DNA of 64,000 bases from Caballeronia jiangsuensis (GTDB lineage Bacteria > Pseudomonadota > Gammaproteobacteria > Burkholderiales > Burkholderiaceae): contig JFHF01000008.1 in assembly GCA_000648925.1 (NCBI GenBank), positions 124,001 through 188,000 of the forward strand. The letters are read 5' to 3'. Below, in pieces: positions 37,358 to 46,419 of the stretch (position 1 is its first letter; each line of letters starts with the position of its first letter). The position numbers and the translations under genes are program-made. Under the pieces are notes generated by a model, which was not told the origin of the DNA, made no database searches, and saw only the letters and a list, made by a program, of their open reading frames with translations.

Positions 37358-38351
37358 GGAGCATCCTGGCGGTGTCGAGATTGCGCGGGTCGCCGCTCGC
37401 GACGAGATCGGCGTACACGATCAGCGGCGCGACGACGTTCGGCGGCAATCCGTCGATGGGCGCGAGCGCGACGGGCGCGCGCAGGAACTCGACGTTGCCG
37501 GCGGGATCGGGCCGCAAGCGCGCCTGCATGATCCACTCGCGCGGCACGGTGTCGGCGCAATAGGCGGTGACCGTCGCCGGTTTCAGATACTCCGTGAGTA
37601 TCGCCGCGGCGGGCTCGCCGCCGAACTGGCATCGACCCGGCAGATCGGGCGCATCGCGCCACCAGTCGTTCGACTCCGCGCGATATCGCCCGATGACGAG
37701 CGATTCGCGCAATTGCCGCGGATACAGCGTGACCCATTCGTCGATGAGCCGTTCCTTGTCGGCGAATTGCAGGCCGCGGCCATCGGGCCGTTCGAACACA
37801 TCGCGATGATCGATGAGCGCGCGCACGGCGTTCTGCACCGTGCCGTGACTGACGCCCGCGTTCTGCGCGATGTCGCGATAGCCGCGCTCCAGCAGCGAAG
37901 GCGTGATGAGCAGCGCCAGCGTGACGCGCAGTGTCGATTTGGTCCAGGTTCTGGACCGATGCGCCTTGCCTTTCGCCGCGCGCGGACGGCCCGAAACGAT
38001 CACGACGCTATTGCCTTCGATGAGGCTCGCGTTGCCGGCGAGATCGAGCGCATCGATGCCCAGTTCGCGGCAGGCGCGGATCATGTCCGGCGACAGATGC
38101 AGGGTGACGAGCGTGGGATTCGAGCCGCCGTCGCGCGTGGCCGATGCGCCGAACGCCGACAGCGCGCTGAAGCGGTCGATGTTTTCCCGCACGACGACGG
38201 GACGCTTGACGCGCGCGCCGCCGATGCGGAATTCGATGGCGGCGTCGTATTCGCCGCGCGCAGGCGGTTTGACGCGGCGCGCGGCGAGGCCGGTCGCGTC
38301 GCTGAAGGCGGCGGCGGCGGCTTCGACGAGTTGCTCGGCGTTCGGCGGCAT
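37335..38351 (-). CDS. AbiEi-family type IV antitoxin
   Basis: This 338-residue protein resembles the longer AbiEi antitoxin group. A winged helix lies in the middle (about residues 138-182, RDIAQNAGVSHGTVQNAVRALI), and the C-terminal part contains a WWRDAPDLP...GGEPAAAILT segment typical of this family. AbiEi proteins bind DNA and repress their own operon while blocking the toxin. The gene precedes and overlaps the AbiEii-type gene by 23 bases. Direct and inverted repeats just upstream (38364-38431) are candidate operators. Confidence 0.78.
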   Translation of the reverse strand: MPPNAEQLVEAAAAAFSDATGLAARRVKPPARGEYDAAIEFRIGGARVKRPVVVRENIDRFSALSAFGASATRDGGSNPTLVTLHLSPDMIRACRELGIDALDLAGNASLIEGNSVVIVSGRPRAAKGKAHRSRTWTKSTLRVTLALLITPSLLERGYRDIAQNAGVSHGTVQNAVRALIDHRDVFERPDGRGLQFADKERLIDEWVTLYPRQLRESLVIGRYRAESNDWWRDAPDLPGRCQFGGEPAAAILTEYLKPATVTAYCADTVPREWIMQARLRPDPAGNVEFLRAPVALAPIDGLPPNVVAPLIVYADLVASGDPRNLDTARMLRERYLAA

Positions 38352-38363
38352 GAGTGCGGCTCG

Positions 38364-38431
38364 TTGTCCAGTTTCATGGAGTGTACACGAAACGTGGACA
38401 TCGATAAAAATTGGACAATCGATTCGAATCG
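38364..38431 (-). promoter_or_regulatory. repeat cluster upstream of abiE pair, candidate autoregulatory operator
   Basis: The 81-base gap upstream of the antitoxin gene contains TGGACATCGAT (38395-38405) and TGGACAATCGAT (38412-38423) as a direct repeat with a 17-base period, an inverted TTGTCCA at 38364-38370, a GTGTACAC palindrome (38381-38388) and a 12-base palindrome CGATTCGAATCG (38420-38431). AbiEi proteins are known to repress their own promoter through repeats. Confidence 0.45.
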
Positions 38432-38432
38432 C

Positions 38433-38753
38433 TCAGAGGTAACTGCAAACGTAGTCGAGCGTTTCGACCACGTCGATATCGAAGCGGCTCTTGCCCGGCA
38501 CCGAGAACGATTCGCCCGCGCCATACGTCTTCCACTCGTCGCTGCCGTCGAGGCGGATGCGGCATTGGCCGGCCTGCACTTCCATGAGTTCGGGCGCATC
38601 GGTGCCGAAGTTGAGCGTGCCGGGGAGGATCACGCCGAGCGTCTTTCTGGTGCCGTCGGCGAAGAGCACGGTGTGCGACACGCACTTGCCGTCGAAGTAG
38701 ACGTTGGCGCGTTTGATGACGGAAACCTGATCGAATTGCGTTGCGGCGGTCAT
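38433..38753 (-). CDS. ppnP: pyrimidine/purine nucleoside phosphorylase PpnP
   Basis: This 106-residue cupin-like protein of the former DUF1255 family has characteristic segments [29 protein letters not shown], and [14 protein letters not shown]. PpnP phosphorolyses several nucleosides to the base and (deoxy)ribose 1-phosphate. The full length is present. It lies immediately upstream of the abiE pair on the same strand, but the gap is full of repeats, so co-regulation is uncertain. Confidence 0.93.
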   Translation of the reverse strand: MTAATQFDQVSVIKRANVYFDGKCVSHTVLFADGTRKTLGVILPGTLNFGTDAPELMEVQAGQCRIRLDGSDEWKTYGAGESFSVPGKSRFDIDVVETLDYVCSYL

Positions 38754-38799
38754 GGCGGTGGTCCTTTAGTCGTCGGGAATGGTTGGTCCGCCATCATAC

Positions 38800-38833
38800 A
38801 AAAAAGGGCGATGCGGTTGCCACCGCATCGCCC
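38800..38833 (-). terminator. Rho-independent terminator of the MFS gene
   Basis: On the minus strand a perfect 12-pair stem (GGGCGATGCGGT with ACCGCATCGCCC) with a four-base loop is followed by TTTTTT. It lies just after the stop of the leftward transporter gene. Confidence 0.93.
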
Positions 38834-38856
38834 GTTCCGAACGAAGCGTCGCCGGA

Positions 38857-40179
38857 TCAGCGGTTCACGAGACGCCTGGGCATCAACAACACCAGCAAGC
38901 CACCGATCGCGAGACAGGCCGCGAGCGTGTACACGCCGAGATCCGTCGAATGCGTCTTGTCGATGATCCAGCCGATCACATACGGACTGATGAAGCCCGC
39001 GAGATTGCCGAACGAGTTCACGACCGCCACGCCGGTCGCCGCGGCCGCGCCGGCGAGAATCGCGGTCGGCAGGCACCAGAACTGGCACAGCGTGGTCATG
39101 ACGCCCATCGTCGCGACGGTGAGGCCGATCATCGCGAGCGTGACGTTGCCGCTGCCCGCCATGACCGCGACGATCCAGCCCAGCGTGCCGATGAGACCCG
39201 GCACCGCGACGTGCCAGCGCCGCTCGCGCCGCGCATCCGAGCTGCGCCCAACGACGATCATCGAAATCGCGGCGGCGGCATATGGCAGCGTCGTCAGGAA
39301 GCCGATCGTCAGCGGGTCTTTCACGCCCGATCCCTTGATGAGCGTCGGCAGCCAGAAGCCCACGCCGTACAGGCCCATGATGAAGAACAGATAGATCACG
39401 GACAGCGCCCAGACCATCGGATTCGTGAAGCCGTCCTTGAACGAATGCGATTCGACGCCCTGCGCATCGGCTGCGACGTTGGCGGCGAGAATCTTCTTCT
39501 CGTCGTCGGTGAGCCACTTCGCCTGCTCGATGCCCTTGTCGAGCATGAAGATGATGGCGAAGCCCAGCACCAGCGACGGAATCGCTTCGAGCAGGAAGAG
39601 CCATTGCCAGCCCGCGAGTCCGTGCGTGCCGCTCATCGCGTGGAGAATCCAGCCCGACAGCGGACCGCCGATGACGCCCGAAATCGGAATGCCCGTCATG
39701 AAGAGCGCGATGATCCTGCCGCGTCGCGCCGACGGATACCAGTACGTCAGATACAGGATGACGCCCGGAAACAGGCCCGCTTCGGCGAGACCGAGCAGGA
39801 AGCGCAGCACATAGAACGTCGTGGGCGTTTGCACGAACATCATCGCGGCGGAGATGATGGCCCAGGTGATCATCACGCGTGCGATCCAGAGCCGCGCGCC
39901 GACCTTGTGAAGGATGATGTTGCTCGGCACTTCGAAAATGAAATAGCCGATGAAGAAGATGCCCGCGCCCAGACCGTAGACGGTTTCGCTGAAGCCGAGA
40001 TCCTTCAGCATCTGCAGCTTGGCGAAGCCGACGTTCACGCGGTCCAGATAGGCTGCGACATAGCAGAGGAACAGCAGCGGAATGAGGCGCCACGTCACTT
40101 TCGCGTAGAGCGCGGACACCGGGGTGTCCACGCGCTCGAACTCGGGCGACGCCGGGAACGCTTGTCTCGACGTAGTCAT
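38857..40179 (-). CDS. MFS transporter, anion:cation symporter (ACS) family
   Basis: This 440-residue transporter has twelve membrane segments. The first helix region YVAAYLDRVNVGFAKLQM and the loop GWRW-like segment (GLAGWQWLFLLEAIPS) mark the ACS family, which carries organic acids such as phthalate, tartrate, hexuronates or 4-hydroxyphenylacetate. The start at 40179 is preceded by GGAGA; an upstream extension has no likeness to the family. It follows the class II aldolase gene on the same strand after a hairpin, so it probably imports that enzyme's substrate. Confidence 0.9.
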   Translation of the reverse strand: MTTSRQAFPASPEFERVDTPVSALYAKVTWRLIPLLFLCYVAAYLDRVNVGFAKLQMLKDLGFSETVYGLGAGIFFIGYFIFEVPSNIILHKVGARLWIARVMITWAIISAAMMFVQTPTTFYVLRFLLGLAEAGLFPGVILYLTYWYPSARRGRIIALFMTGIPISGVIGGPLSGWILHAMSGTHGLAGWQWLFLLEAIPSLVLGFAIIFMLDKGIEQAKWLTDDEKKILAANVAADAQGVESHSFKDGFTNPMVWALSVIYLFFIMGLYGVGFWLPTLIKGSGVKDPLTIGFLTTLPYAAAAISMIVVGRSSDARRERRWHVAVPGLIGTLGWIVAVMAGSGNVTLAMIGLTVATMGVMTTLCQFWCLPTAILAGAAAATGVAVVNSFGNLAGFISPYVIGWIIDKTHSTDLGVYTLAACLAIGGLLVLLMPRRLVNR

Positions 40180-40210
40180 GGGGATGTCTCCGAATCTTGT
40201 AAGGGGATCG

Positions 40211-40234
40211 CCTCGCCTTTCTCCGAAGGCGAGG
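40211..40234 (-). repeat. intercistronic hairpin between aldolase and transporter genes
   Basis: A perfect nine-pair stem (CCTCGCCTT with AAGGCGAGG) and six-base loop sits in the 76-base gap. There is no T-run, so it is more likely a transcript-stabilising or attenuating hairpin than a terminator. Confidence 0.5.
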
Positions 40235-40255
40235 TATTGCGGCAAAAACGATCGA

Positions 40256-41107
40256 TCAGTCGAACATGTCAGGCTGCGTCGCAACCAGATCATTCCAGAT
40301 GGTCTGAAAATGCAGCCAGCCGATGTAGTCGCTCCCCACGTGCTCGCGGCTATAGCGCGCGCGGTCTTCGGGCACGAGCTTCGGCGTGATGCCGGTCGCT
40401 TCGATCATCAGTTGCTGCTGGCAGCAGCGCTCCAGCGCGATGAACCAGAACGCCGCCGAATCGATGCTGTGACGGCTCGCGGTCAGCAGCCCGTGGTTCT
40501 GGTGAATCGCGGCCTTCACGCCCTTGAACGCATTCGCGACCTTGTTGCCGCCTTTCACTTCGACGGCGACCTTGCCCGCTTCGTCGCCGATCACGACGTG
40601 GTCCTCGAAGAACGCGCAGGCGTCCTGCGACATCGGGATGAGCGGCTTGCCGAGCGCCGCGAACGCGGTGCCGTAGACGGTATGCGCGTGGCACATCGCG
40701 ACGATGTCCTGATGCTGCTCGTGCACGGCGGCGTGCAGCACGAAGCCCGCGCGATTGAGCGCGTAGTTGCCTTCGACCACGTTGCCCCGATGATCGGCGC
40801 AGATCAGGTTCGAGAGTTTGACTTGCGCGAAGTGAACGGCCATCGGGTTGGTCCAGTAGAGCGACGGATTTTCCGGATCGCGCACGGTGAGGTGGCCCGC
40901 GAAACCGTAATCGAAGCCTTGCAACGCAAACGCGCGGCAAGCGGCGACGAGGCGCTCCTTCAGATACTGGCGATGTTCGGCGTGGCTGGAAAACGTCGGC
41001 ACCTCGGGGAAGATCAGACCTTCCTGTTCCGGCTGATAAATCGACACGCGGCCTTTGAGGTCGATTGCCGAATCGTTCTTTGCGGGAGTCTCCATGACGT
41101 CGCTCAT
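40256..41107 (-). CDS. class II aldolase/adducin family protein
   Basis: This 283-residue zinc-dependent aldolase/decarboxylase-fold protein shows zinc ligands in CHAHTVYG and HQNHGLL, and the family phosphate- or substrate-binding part in FAGHLTVRDPENPSLYWTNP. The length fits the FucA-like/adducin group that includes aldolases and epimerases of sugar acids and hydroxypyruvate-type substrates. The ATG is preceded by GGAG eight bases upstream. It and the downstream ACS transporter gene form a small leftward operon for catabolism of an unidentified organic acid. Confidence 0.85.
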   Translation of the reverse strand: MSDVMETPAKNDSAIDLKGRVSIYQPEQEGLIFPEVPTFSSHAEHRQYLKERLVAACRAFALQGFDYGFAGHLTVRDPENPSLYWTNPMAVHFAQVKLSNLICADHRGNVVEGNYALNRAGFVLHAAVHEQHQDIVAMCHAHTVYGTAFAALGKPLIPMSQDACAFFEDHVVIGDEAGKVAVEVKGGNKVANAFKGVKAAIHQNHGLLTASRHSIDSAAFWFIALERCCQQQLMIEATGITPKLVPEDRARYSREHVGSDYIGWLHFQTIWNDLVATQPDMFD

Positions 41108-41885
41108 CTTTTTCGCTCCATGCGGATCAAGTGGGTATGCCGTGCATGGTGCCGCGAGCGATGCTTGCGTACAAACGAAGGTTGTTCACGCAAGCATGAA
41201 CCACATTCATGCATGGCCTTTTTTGAAGCCTCTGCGAAATTGCCAATACCCTTAGGTATAAGCAATGCAACGTTTTTCGCGCCGCCGCAAATCCGCCCCC
41301 AATCACGCGCGCCTCGAACCCGATACCTGGGCGATTCCCGCAGAGGCCCGCTGCATAAGGCTCGGCGCTGTCTTAACGCAGGGCCTTCAAAAGCGGCGCG
41401 CAAAGCCGTTAACCACGTTTGCAACATTTTGGGAGCGGAGCGCGTTTCCACCGCGACAAGGCTTTCAGGCGTGCAATCGGCAGCGTTTTGACAACAGCCG
41501 CTTTGCCGGAAGCCCGTTGCGACAAGGTATTAGCCAGACGAAAACGTTTGGCGTCAGTTGACCTTCCTGTGCGATCCGTATGAAGGACGCCTTTCACGAT
41601 TGAATCAATTTTGTTCGTACTTGAGCGCACGTTGCCGCGCGCTACGTGCGGATTCGCGCAAACCCCAGTTGGTATAAGGATTGGCGTGCGCTGGCACACC
41701 TCTCGCTAATGTATGACCACGCACGAAGGTCACCGCGATCCTTCAACAACAGATAAGAGCGGTGAATTCGTGCTACGGGGCTGGTCGCAACAGGGTTCGA
41801 TGTACGCCGACAGATGCATACACGAATCCTGTTGCGAGCCAGAAGAAATCAAAAGCGCGAAGCGCACACGCACGAGACTAATAAA
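41108..41885. promoter_or_regulatory. divergent intergenic region before the Crp/Fnr gene
   Basis: There is no supported gene in these 778 bases. An inverted repeat ATACC-CTTA-GGTAT lies at 41246-41259 near the aldolase operon. A GG-N10-GC element with a perfect TGGCAC (41692-41697) but a poor second half (TCGCT, 41703-41707) resembles a sigma-54 promoter weakly. The distance to either gene leaves room for several promoters. Confidence 0.4.
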
Positions 41886-42614
41886 ATGTTGACTCTTCAA
41901 TCAGACCTGCACGGCAATCATCTGTTGGGCGCGCTTCCGGCACAGGAATGGCAAGCCCTCGCGCCTCATCTCGAACTCGTTCAATTGCGCACGGAACAAC
42001 TGCTGTGCGATTCGGGCCAGCGCATTCACCACGTGTATTTCCCGACCACGGCGATCATCTCGCTTCTGCATACGATGGAAGACGGCGGCTCTGTCGAAGT
42101 CGCGGCGGTCGGACGCGAAGGGATGTCGGGCGTTCCGGTGCTGACGGGCGGCGACACCATGCCGACGCGCGTACAAGTGCAATGCGCGGGCTTCGCATAT
42201 CGCATGAGCGCCGGGGCGTTGCGTGAGCACTTCGGTCGCTCGGACTTCCTGCGTCGCGTGATGTTGCTGTACATGCAAGCCCTGCTGACGCAAGTCGCGC
42301 AGACGGCGGCGTGCAATCGTCATCACTCGCTGTCGAAGCAACTGTGCCGCTGGTTGCTGATCCAGACGGATCGCACGCCGTCGGATCAATTGCGCGTTAC
42401 GCAGCAGATGATCGCCGATATGCTGGGCGTGCGACGTGAAGGTGTGACTGAAGCCGCTGGCAAGCTGCATGATGCGGGGCTTATTCATCACAGCCGTGGT
42501 TGCATCAAGATTCTCGATCGTGCGGGGCTCGAAGAGCGGGCTTGCGAGTGTTATGGCATCGTCAAGCGGGAGTTTGATCGGATGTTGCCGCGGCGGGCTG
42601 AAGCGGTGGTTTAA
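41886..42614 (+). CDS. Crp/Fnr-family transcriptional regulator
   Basis: This 242-residue regulator has an N-terminal cyclic-nucleotide-binding-type beta-roll (SGQRIHHVYFPTTAIISLL, EVAAVGREGMSGVPVL) and a C-terminal winged helix (TQQMIADMLGVRREGVTEAAGKL). The cysteine pattern of Fnr-type iron-sulfur proteins is absent, and the phosphate-binding arginine of true Crp is not obvious, so its signal is unknown. The start at 41886 lacks a strong Shine-Dalgarno, but homology begins shortly after. Such proteins are common single-gene units in this family, and its targets cannot be told from context. Confidence 0.85.
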   Translation: MLTLQSDLHGNHLLGALPAQEWQALAPHLELVQLRTEQLLCDSGQRIHHVYFPTTAIISLLHTMEDGGSVEVAAVGREGMSGVPVLTGGDTMPTRVQVQCAGFAYRMSAGALREHFGRSDFLRRVMLLYMQALLTQVAQTAACNRHHSLSKQLCRWLLIQTDRTPSDQLRVTQQMIADMLGVRREGVTEAAGKLHDAGLIHHSRGCIKILDRAGLEERACECYGIVKREFDRMLPRRAEAVV

Positions 42615-42650
42615 GGATGTCTCTTTCGCCGCGGGTCCCGTATTCGTGTC

Positions 42651-43212
42651 GGTCTATTAGCGCTGCCCCTGTGCGGGGCGGCAGTCACTTTCTTTGCTGC
42701 TGCAAAGAAAGTAACCAAAGAAAGCAGCTCGTTTAAGCCCGCGGTCACACGCACGTTGGCTATGCTTGCCAGCCGCCCGTGGCACTCGCCTAAGTGTCGC
42801 CCCCAAAGGCCCAATCGGGGCTTGGCTCGCGCACGGTCTGACGCGCTAGTTGTTTTAGGGCGCTGGTTCAGCACCAAATAGCTTCGGCACAGCGCTACGC
42901 GCTGCCGTTGGGTATGCGAGGGAAACCGAAGTAGAAGCACGCGCATACCCGATTGACCCATCGGCCGCGAAGCGGGCCGGAGCTATTTGGTGCTGAACCA
43001 ATTTATTGAGTGGTGCGATGTATCAGACCGTGCGCGATCCAAGCCCTTATCTGCTTGTGAGGGCACTCTCTATTGCCGGGCCATTAGGCCAATCGTCTGT
43101 GCCGCGGCCGGTGTGAAGTACTTTGGATGGGGATAGCTGTTTCTTTGGTTACTTTCTTTGCAGCAGCAAAGAAAGTGACTGCCGCCCCGCACAGGGGCAG
43201 AGCTAATAGACC
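42651..43212. repeat. 562 bp imperfect palindrome with 73 bp terminal inverted repeats
   Basis: The ends, 42651-42723 and 43140-43212, are 73-base inverted repeats with one mismatch. They include the block CTTTCTTTGCTGCTGCAAAG, which is itself hairpin-forming. Nested inside are further inverted pairs with nearly the same centre (about 42932): 42818-42841 with 43023-43046 (24 bases, one mismatch) and 42864-42883 with 42981-43000 (20 bases, perfect). No transposase is inside. Reading frames across it are spurious. It lies between the Crp/Fnr gene stop and the convergent permease stop and looks like a MITE-like or species-typical intergenic repeat. Confidence 0.88.
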
Positions 43213-43249
43213 AAAAAGAAACCGGGATCCGGCGACAAAAAAAACCCCA

Positions 43250-44077
43250 TCAAACGCCCCCACGACTAGCCGCAGCCGCCCTCCCTCGCAACCAATTGAT
43301 GCTAGCAAAAAGCACCACAGCAAACACGATCAACATCGTCGCGACTGCGAGAATCGACGGATCGATCGAATCGCGGATACCGCTCCACATCTGCCGCGGC
43401 ACGGTCCGCTGATCCGGCCCGCCGATAAACAGAATCACGATCACTTCATCGAACGAAGTCGCAAAAGCGAACACACTGCCCGTGGCGACCGCTGGCGTAA
43501 TGAGCGGCAAAGTCACGCGCCGAAACGCAGTCCAAGGCTTCGCGCCGAGCCCGGAAGCCGCGCGCAAAAGACTCTGATCGAACGACAACAACGAAGCCGT
43601 CACGGTAATCACGACAAACGGCGTCCCCAGCGCCGCGTGCGCGAAAATCACGCCGGGATACGAATTCACGAGCCCGAGCGGCGCGAAGATCAGATAGAAG
43701 CCCGCCGCGACGACGACGATCGGCACGATTATCGGCGAGATGATGATCGGCATGATCACCGAGCGCAGCGGAAACTGCGAACGCGAAAGACCGAGCGCCG
43801 CGAGCGTGCCCAGACACGTGGCGATCAACGTCGATGCCGCGCCGATGCCGATGCTGTTCAATAACGAGCGCTGCCAGTCCGAACTAGTCAAAGCTTGCTC
43901 GTACCAGCGCAGCGAAAAGCCCTGCAAAGGATACGAAAAATACGATCCCGAGTTGAACGAAAGCGGGATGATCGCGAGAATCGGCGCGACGAGAAAGAAC
44001 AGCACGATCGCGGTATGCACGCGCACCCAGCGCGATGCGATGCGTTCGGTCAGCACCTTGTTGCGTTGCTCTGTCAT
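43250..44077 (-). CDS. ABC transporter permease, PotC-like
   Basis: This 275-residue inner-membrane permease of the spermidine/putrescine-opine class has about six membrane segments. The cytoplasmic loop EAA motif is seen as RAASGLGAKPWTAFRRVTLPLI, the coupling site for the ATPase. The ATG at 44077 is preceded by GAGGAG ten bases upstream. It is the last gene of the five-gene leftward operon (oxygenase, ATPase, binding protein, permease B, permease C), with a gap of only 14 bases to the preceding permease. Confidence 0.9.
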   Translation of the reverse strand: MTEQRNKVLTERIASRWVRVHTAIVLFFLVAPILAIIPLSFNSGSYFSYPLQGFSLRWYEQALTSSDWQRSLLNSIGIGAASTLIATCLGTLAALGLSRSQFPLRSVIMPIIISPIIVPIVVVAAGFYLIFAPLGLVNSYPGVIFAHAALGTPFVVITVTASLLSFDQSLLRAASGLGAKPWTAFRRVTLPLITPAVATGSVFAFATSFDEVIVILFIGGPDQRTVPRQMWSGIRDSIDPSILAVATMLIVFAVVLFASINWLRGRAAAASRGGV

Positions 44078-44091
44078 GGAAGAAAGACTCC

Positions 44092-45345
44092 TCAACCGAA
44101 GCGCAACCGGTCGATGCCAACGATGCGGTTGAACAGGAAATAGAAGATCGCCGTGAAGATCACGAGATACGCGGAAAGCGCGCCCGCAAGTCCCCAGTTG
44201 AGCTGCGTGTTCGTTTGCAGCGCGATGAGCTGACTGATCATTTCATCGCCAGCGCCGCCGAGCAGCGCGGGCGTGATGTAGTAACCGAGCGCGAGCACGA
44301 AGACGAGGAAGCAGCCCGCGCCGACGCCCGGCAGTGTCTGCGGAATATAGACGCGCACGAACGCGGTGAACGGATGCGCGCCGAGCGATTGCGCCGCGCG
44401 CACGTACACGGGCGATACGCCTTTCATCACCGAATAGATCGCGAGAATCATGTACGGCAGAAGCACATGCGTCATGCCGATCAACACGCCCGTGCGATTG
44501 AAGATGAGCGGCACCGGATGCGTCGCGAGGCCGAGACCCGCCAACAGACCGTTGATGACGCCGCCCGGTTGCAGCAGCACATACCACGCCGTCGTGCGCA
44601 CGAGCAGCGAGGTCCAGAACGGCACGATCACGAAGAGCATCAGGCGGTTGCTGCTCTGCGCCGGAAGATTGGCGAGCAGCCACGCGACCGGATAGCCGAG
44701 CACGAGGCACAAGAGCGTGACGGACGCGCTGATCGATATCGTGCGAAGAAACGCCTGCCGATACACCGACGAGTTATCCGGCACGAAGGCGAGGTTGCCT
44801 TGCGGCGTCACTTGCGCATCGACGGCGGCGAGAAGATAGTCGGGCGTCGGCGATGTGGCCGCGCGCTTCAAAAGACGCCATATTTCAGGGGAATTCCAGC
44901 GTTCGTCCATCTCGATCAACGCCGGTTTCCACGCGGGCGGCGTGTCGTCGCGGACGCTGCGCGCGGTGCGCATCAACAGGCTGCGAAATTCGGGCTGCGC
45001 GAAGTTGAGCCTGCGCGCAACGGTGCCGAGCTGTCCGCTTTGCTGCGCATCCTTGAGGCCGGCCGCGAGCAGCGCGAACACATGTTCATCGGGCACGCCG
45101 CGCCCGTCCCACGCATCGAGCGCGCGAGTGAGCGCGGGCATGCTGCCCGGCGCTTCCCTGTTCTCGACACTGCGCGCGAGCAGGAGCGCGATCGGTGCGA
45201 TGAACGTCGACAGCAGAAACACGATCAGCGGCAATGCAAGCAACAACGCCTGCACCGATGCGCGGCGGCGCGCTCTTTGAAACGAGGCGCGGCCATCGGC
45301 TCTCGTCGGAGAACCGGAGGCAGGCGCGTGGATCGATGCAGGCAT
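44092..45345 (-). CDS. ABC transporter permease, PotB-like with long periplasmic insert
   Basis: This 417-residue permease is longer than PotB (about 285). After the first membrane segment there is a large periplasmic insertion of about 130 residues (roughly 50-190), as seen in permeases of opine or polyamine transporters of rhizobia and Burkholderia. The EAA loop reads RAAQSLGAHPFTAFVRVYIP. The start at 45345 has AGAGGGA just upstream. It forms the translocation channel with the PotC-like protein encoded downstream. Confidence 0.88.
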   Translation of the reverse strand: MPASIHAPASGSPTRADGRASFQRARRRASVQALLLALPLIVFLLSTFIAPIALLLARSVENREAPGSMPALTRALDAWDGRGVPDEHVFALLAAGLKDAQQSGQLGTVARRLNFAQPEFRSLLMRTARSVRDDTPPAWKPALIEMDERWNSPEIWRLLKRAATSPTPDYLLAAVDAQVTPQGNLAFVPDNSSVYRQAFLRTISISASVTLLCLVLGYPVAWLLANLPAQSSNRLMLFVIVPFWTSLLVRTTAWYVLLQPGGVINGLLAGLGLATHPVPLIFNRTGVLIGMTHVLLPYMILAIYSVMKGVSPVYVRAAQSLGAHPFTAFVRVYIPQTLPGVGAGCFLVFVLALGYYITPALLGGAGDEMISQLIALQTNTQLNWGLAGALSAYLVIFTAIFYFLFNRIVGIDRLRFG

Positions 45346-45371
45346 GAGGTCCCTCTGGTCCTTGAACGGCG

Positions 45372-46418
45372 TTACTGCGTCAGCCACACCTGAAAGCGCT
45401 TGTTGATCTGGTCGGCGTTATCGGCCCAGAAATTCGCGTTGATCTGCACGGCGCGCTTGAAGTTATCCGGCGCGGTCGGCATGTCGGCGAGACGCTGCTT
45501 GTCGACGAGCGCAACCGCGTCCTTGCGCGGCGGCGCGTAAGCGATGTACTTCGACAGATCCGCCGATGCCTTCGGCTGCGCCTGCGACACGATGAACTTC
45601 GCGGCGGTGTCGGCGTGCTTCGCGCCCGTCGGAATCGCCCACCATTCGAAGTCGTAGACCTGCGCATCCCAGACCGCCTTGAACGGCTTGTTGTCCTTCT
45701 TCGCGGCATCGTCGATGCGGCCGTTATAGGCTTGCACCATCACGACCGCGCCGTCGGCGAGCAGTTGCGGCGCCTGCGCGCCCGACTCCCACCACACGAT
45801 GTTCTTCTTGATCGTGTCGAGTTTCTTGAAGGCGCGATCGACGCCGGCGGGCGTGCCAAGCACCTTGTACACGTCTTTCGGATCGACGCCGTCGGCGATC
45901 AACGCCCATTCCATCGATACCTTCGGCGACTTGCGCAAGCCGCGCTTGCCGGGGTATTTCTGCAAGTCGAAGAAGTCGTTGACCGTGCTCGGCGCGGTCT
46001 TCAGCTTGCTCGCGTCGTAGGCATAGACGGTGGACCAGACCATGCTCGCGACCGCGCAATCGCTGATCGAACCGGGGATGAAATCGCTCGTCTTGCCGAT
46101 CGACTTCTTGTCGAACTTCTGCAGCAGGCCTTCATCGCATGCGGTGATCGCGTCGTTGGTTTCGAGATCGATCAGATCCCACGTCGTGTTCTTCGCCTGC
46201 TCCATCGCGGATAGCTTGGCGAGGCCGCCGTCGTACGATTCGGTCGAGAAGTTCACGCCCGTAGCCTGTGTGAACGGTTCGAACCAGGCCTTCTTTGCCG
46301 CGGCTTCATACGCGCCGCCGAACGTCACGACAGAGAGCGTCTCCGCCGCGTGTGTCGGGATGGTTGCAAACGCAAATACTGCGAGTGCGGCGCATTGTGC
46401 TTTGATGTGGGTGCGCAT
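45372..46418 (-). CDS. periplasmic substrate-binding protein, PotD/SpuD-like
   Basis: This 348-residue exported binding protein has a signal peptide (ALAVFAFATIPTHA, cleaved near residues 23-25) followed by ETLSVVTFGGAYEAAAKKAWFEPF, a typical start for polyamine- and opine-binding proteins (SBP_bac_8 type). Later segments include TWDLIDLETNDAI and WWAIPTGAKHADTA. A good AGGAG precedes the ATG, and the gene begins one base after the ATPase stop. It sets the specificity of the transporter. The natural ligand is unknown, but a cationic amine is likely. Confidence 0.9.
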   Translation of the reverse strand: MRTHIKAQCAALAVFAFATIPTHAAETLSVVTFGGAYEAAAKKAWFEPFTQATGVNFSTESYDGGLAKLSAMEQAKNTTWDLIDLETNDAITACDEGLLQKFDKKSIGKTSDFIPGSISDCAVASMVWSTVYAYDASKLKTAPSTVNDFFDLQKYPGKRGLRKSPKVSMEWALIADGVDPKDVYKVLGTPAGVDRAFKKLDTIKKNIVWWESGAQAPQLLADGAVVMVQAYNGRIDDAAKKDNKPFKAVWDAQVYDFEWWAIPTGAKHADTAAKFIVSQAQPKASADLSKYIAYAPPRKDAVALVDKQRLADMPTAPDNFKRAVQINANFWADNADQINKRFQVWLTQ

Positions 46419-46419
46419 G

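Noticed and set aside
42611..42961. Short reading frames within the palindromic repeat (some with an FFAAAKKVT segment)
   Set aside because: The same peptide is produced by both repeat arms, so it results from the repeat itself; no ribosome-binding site.
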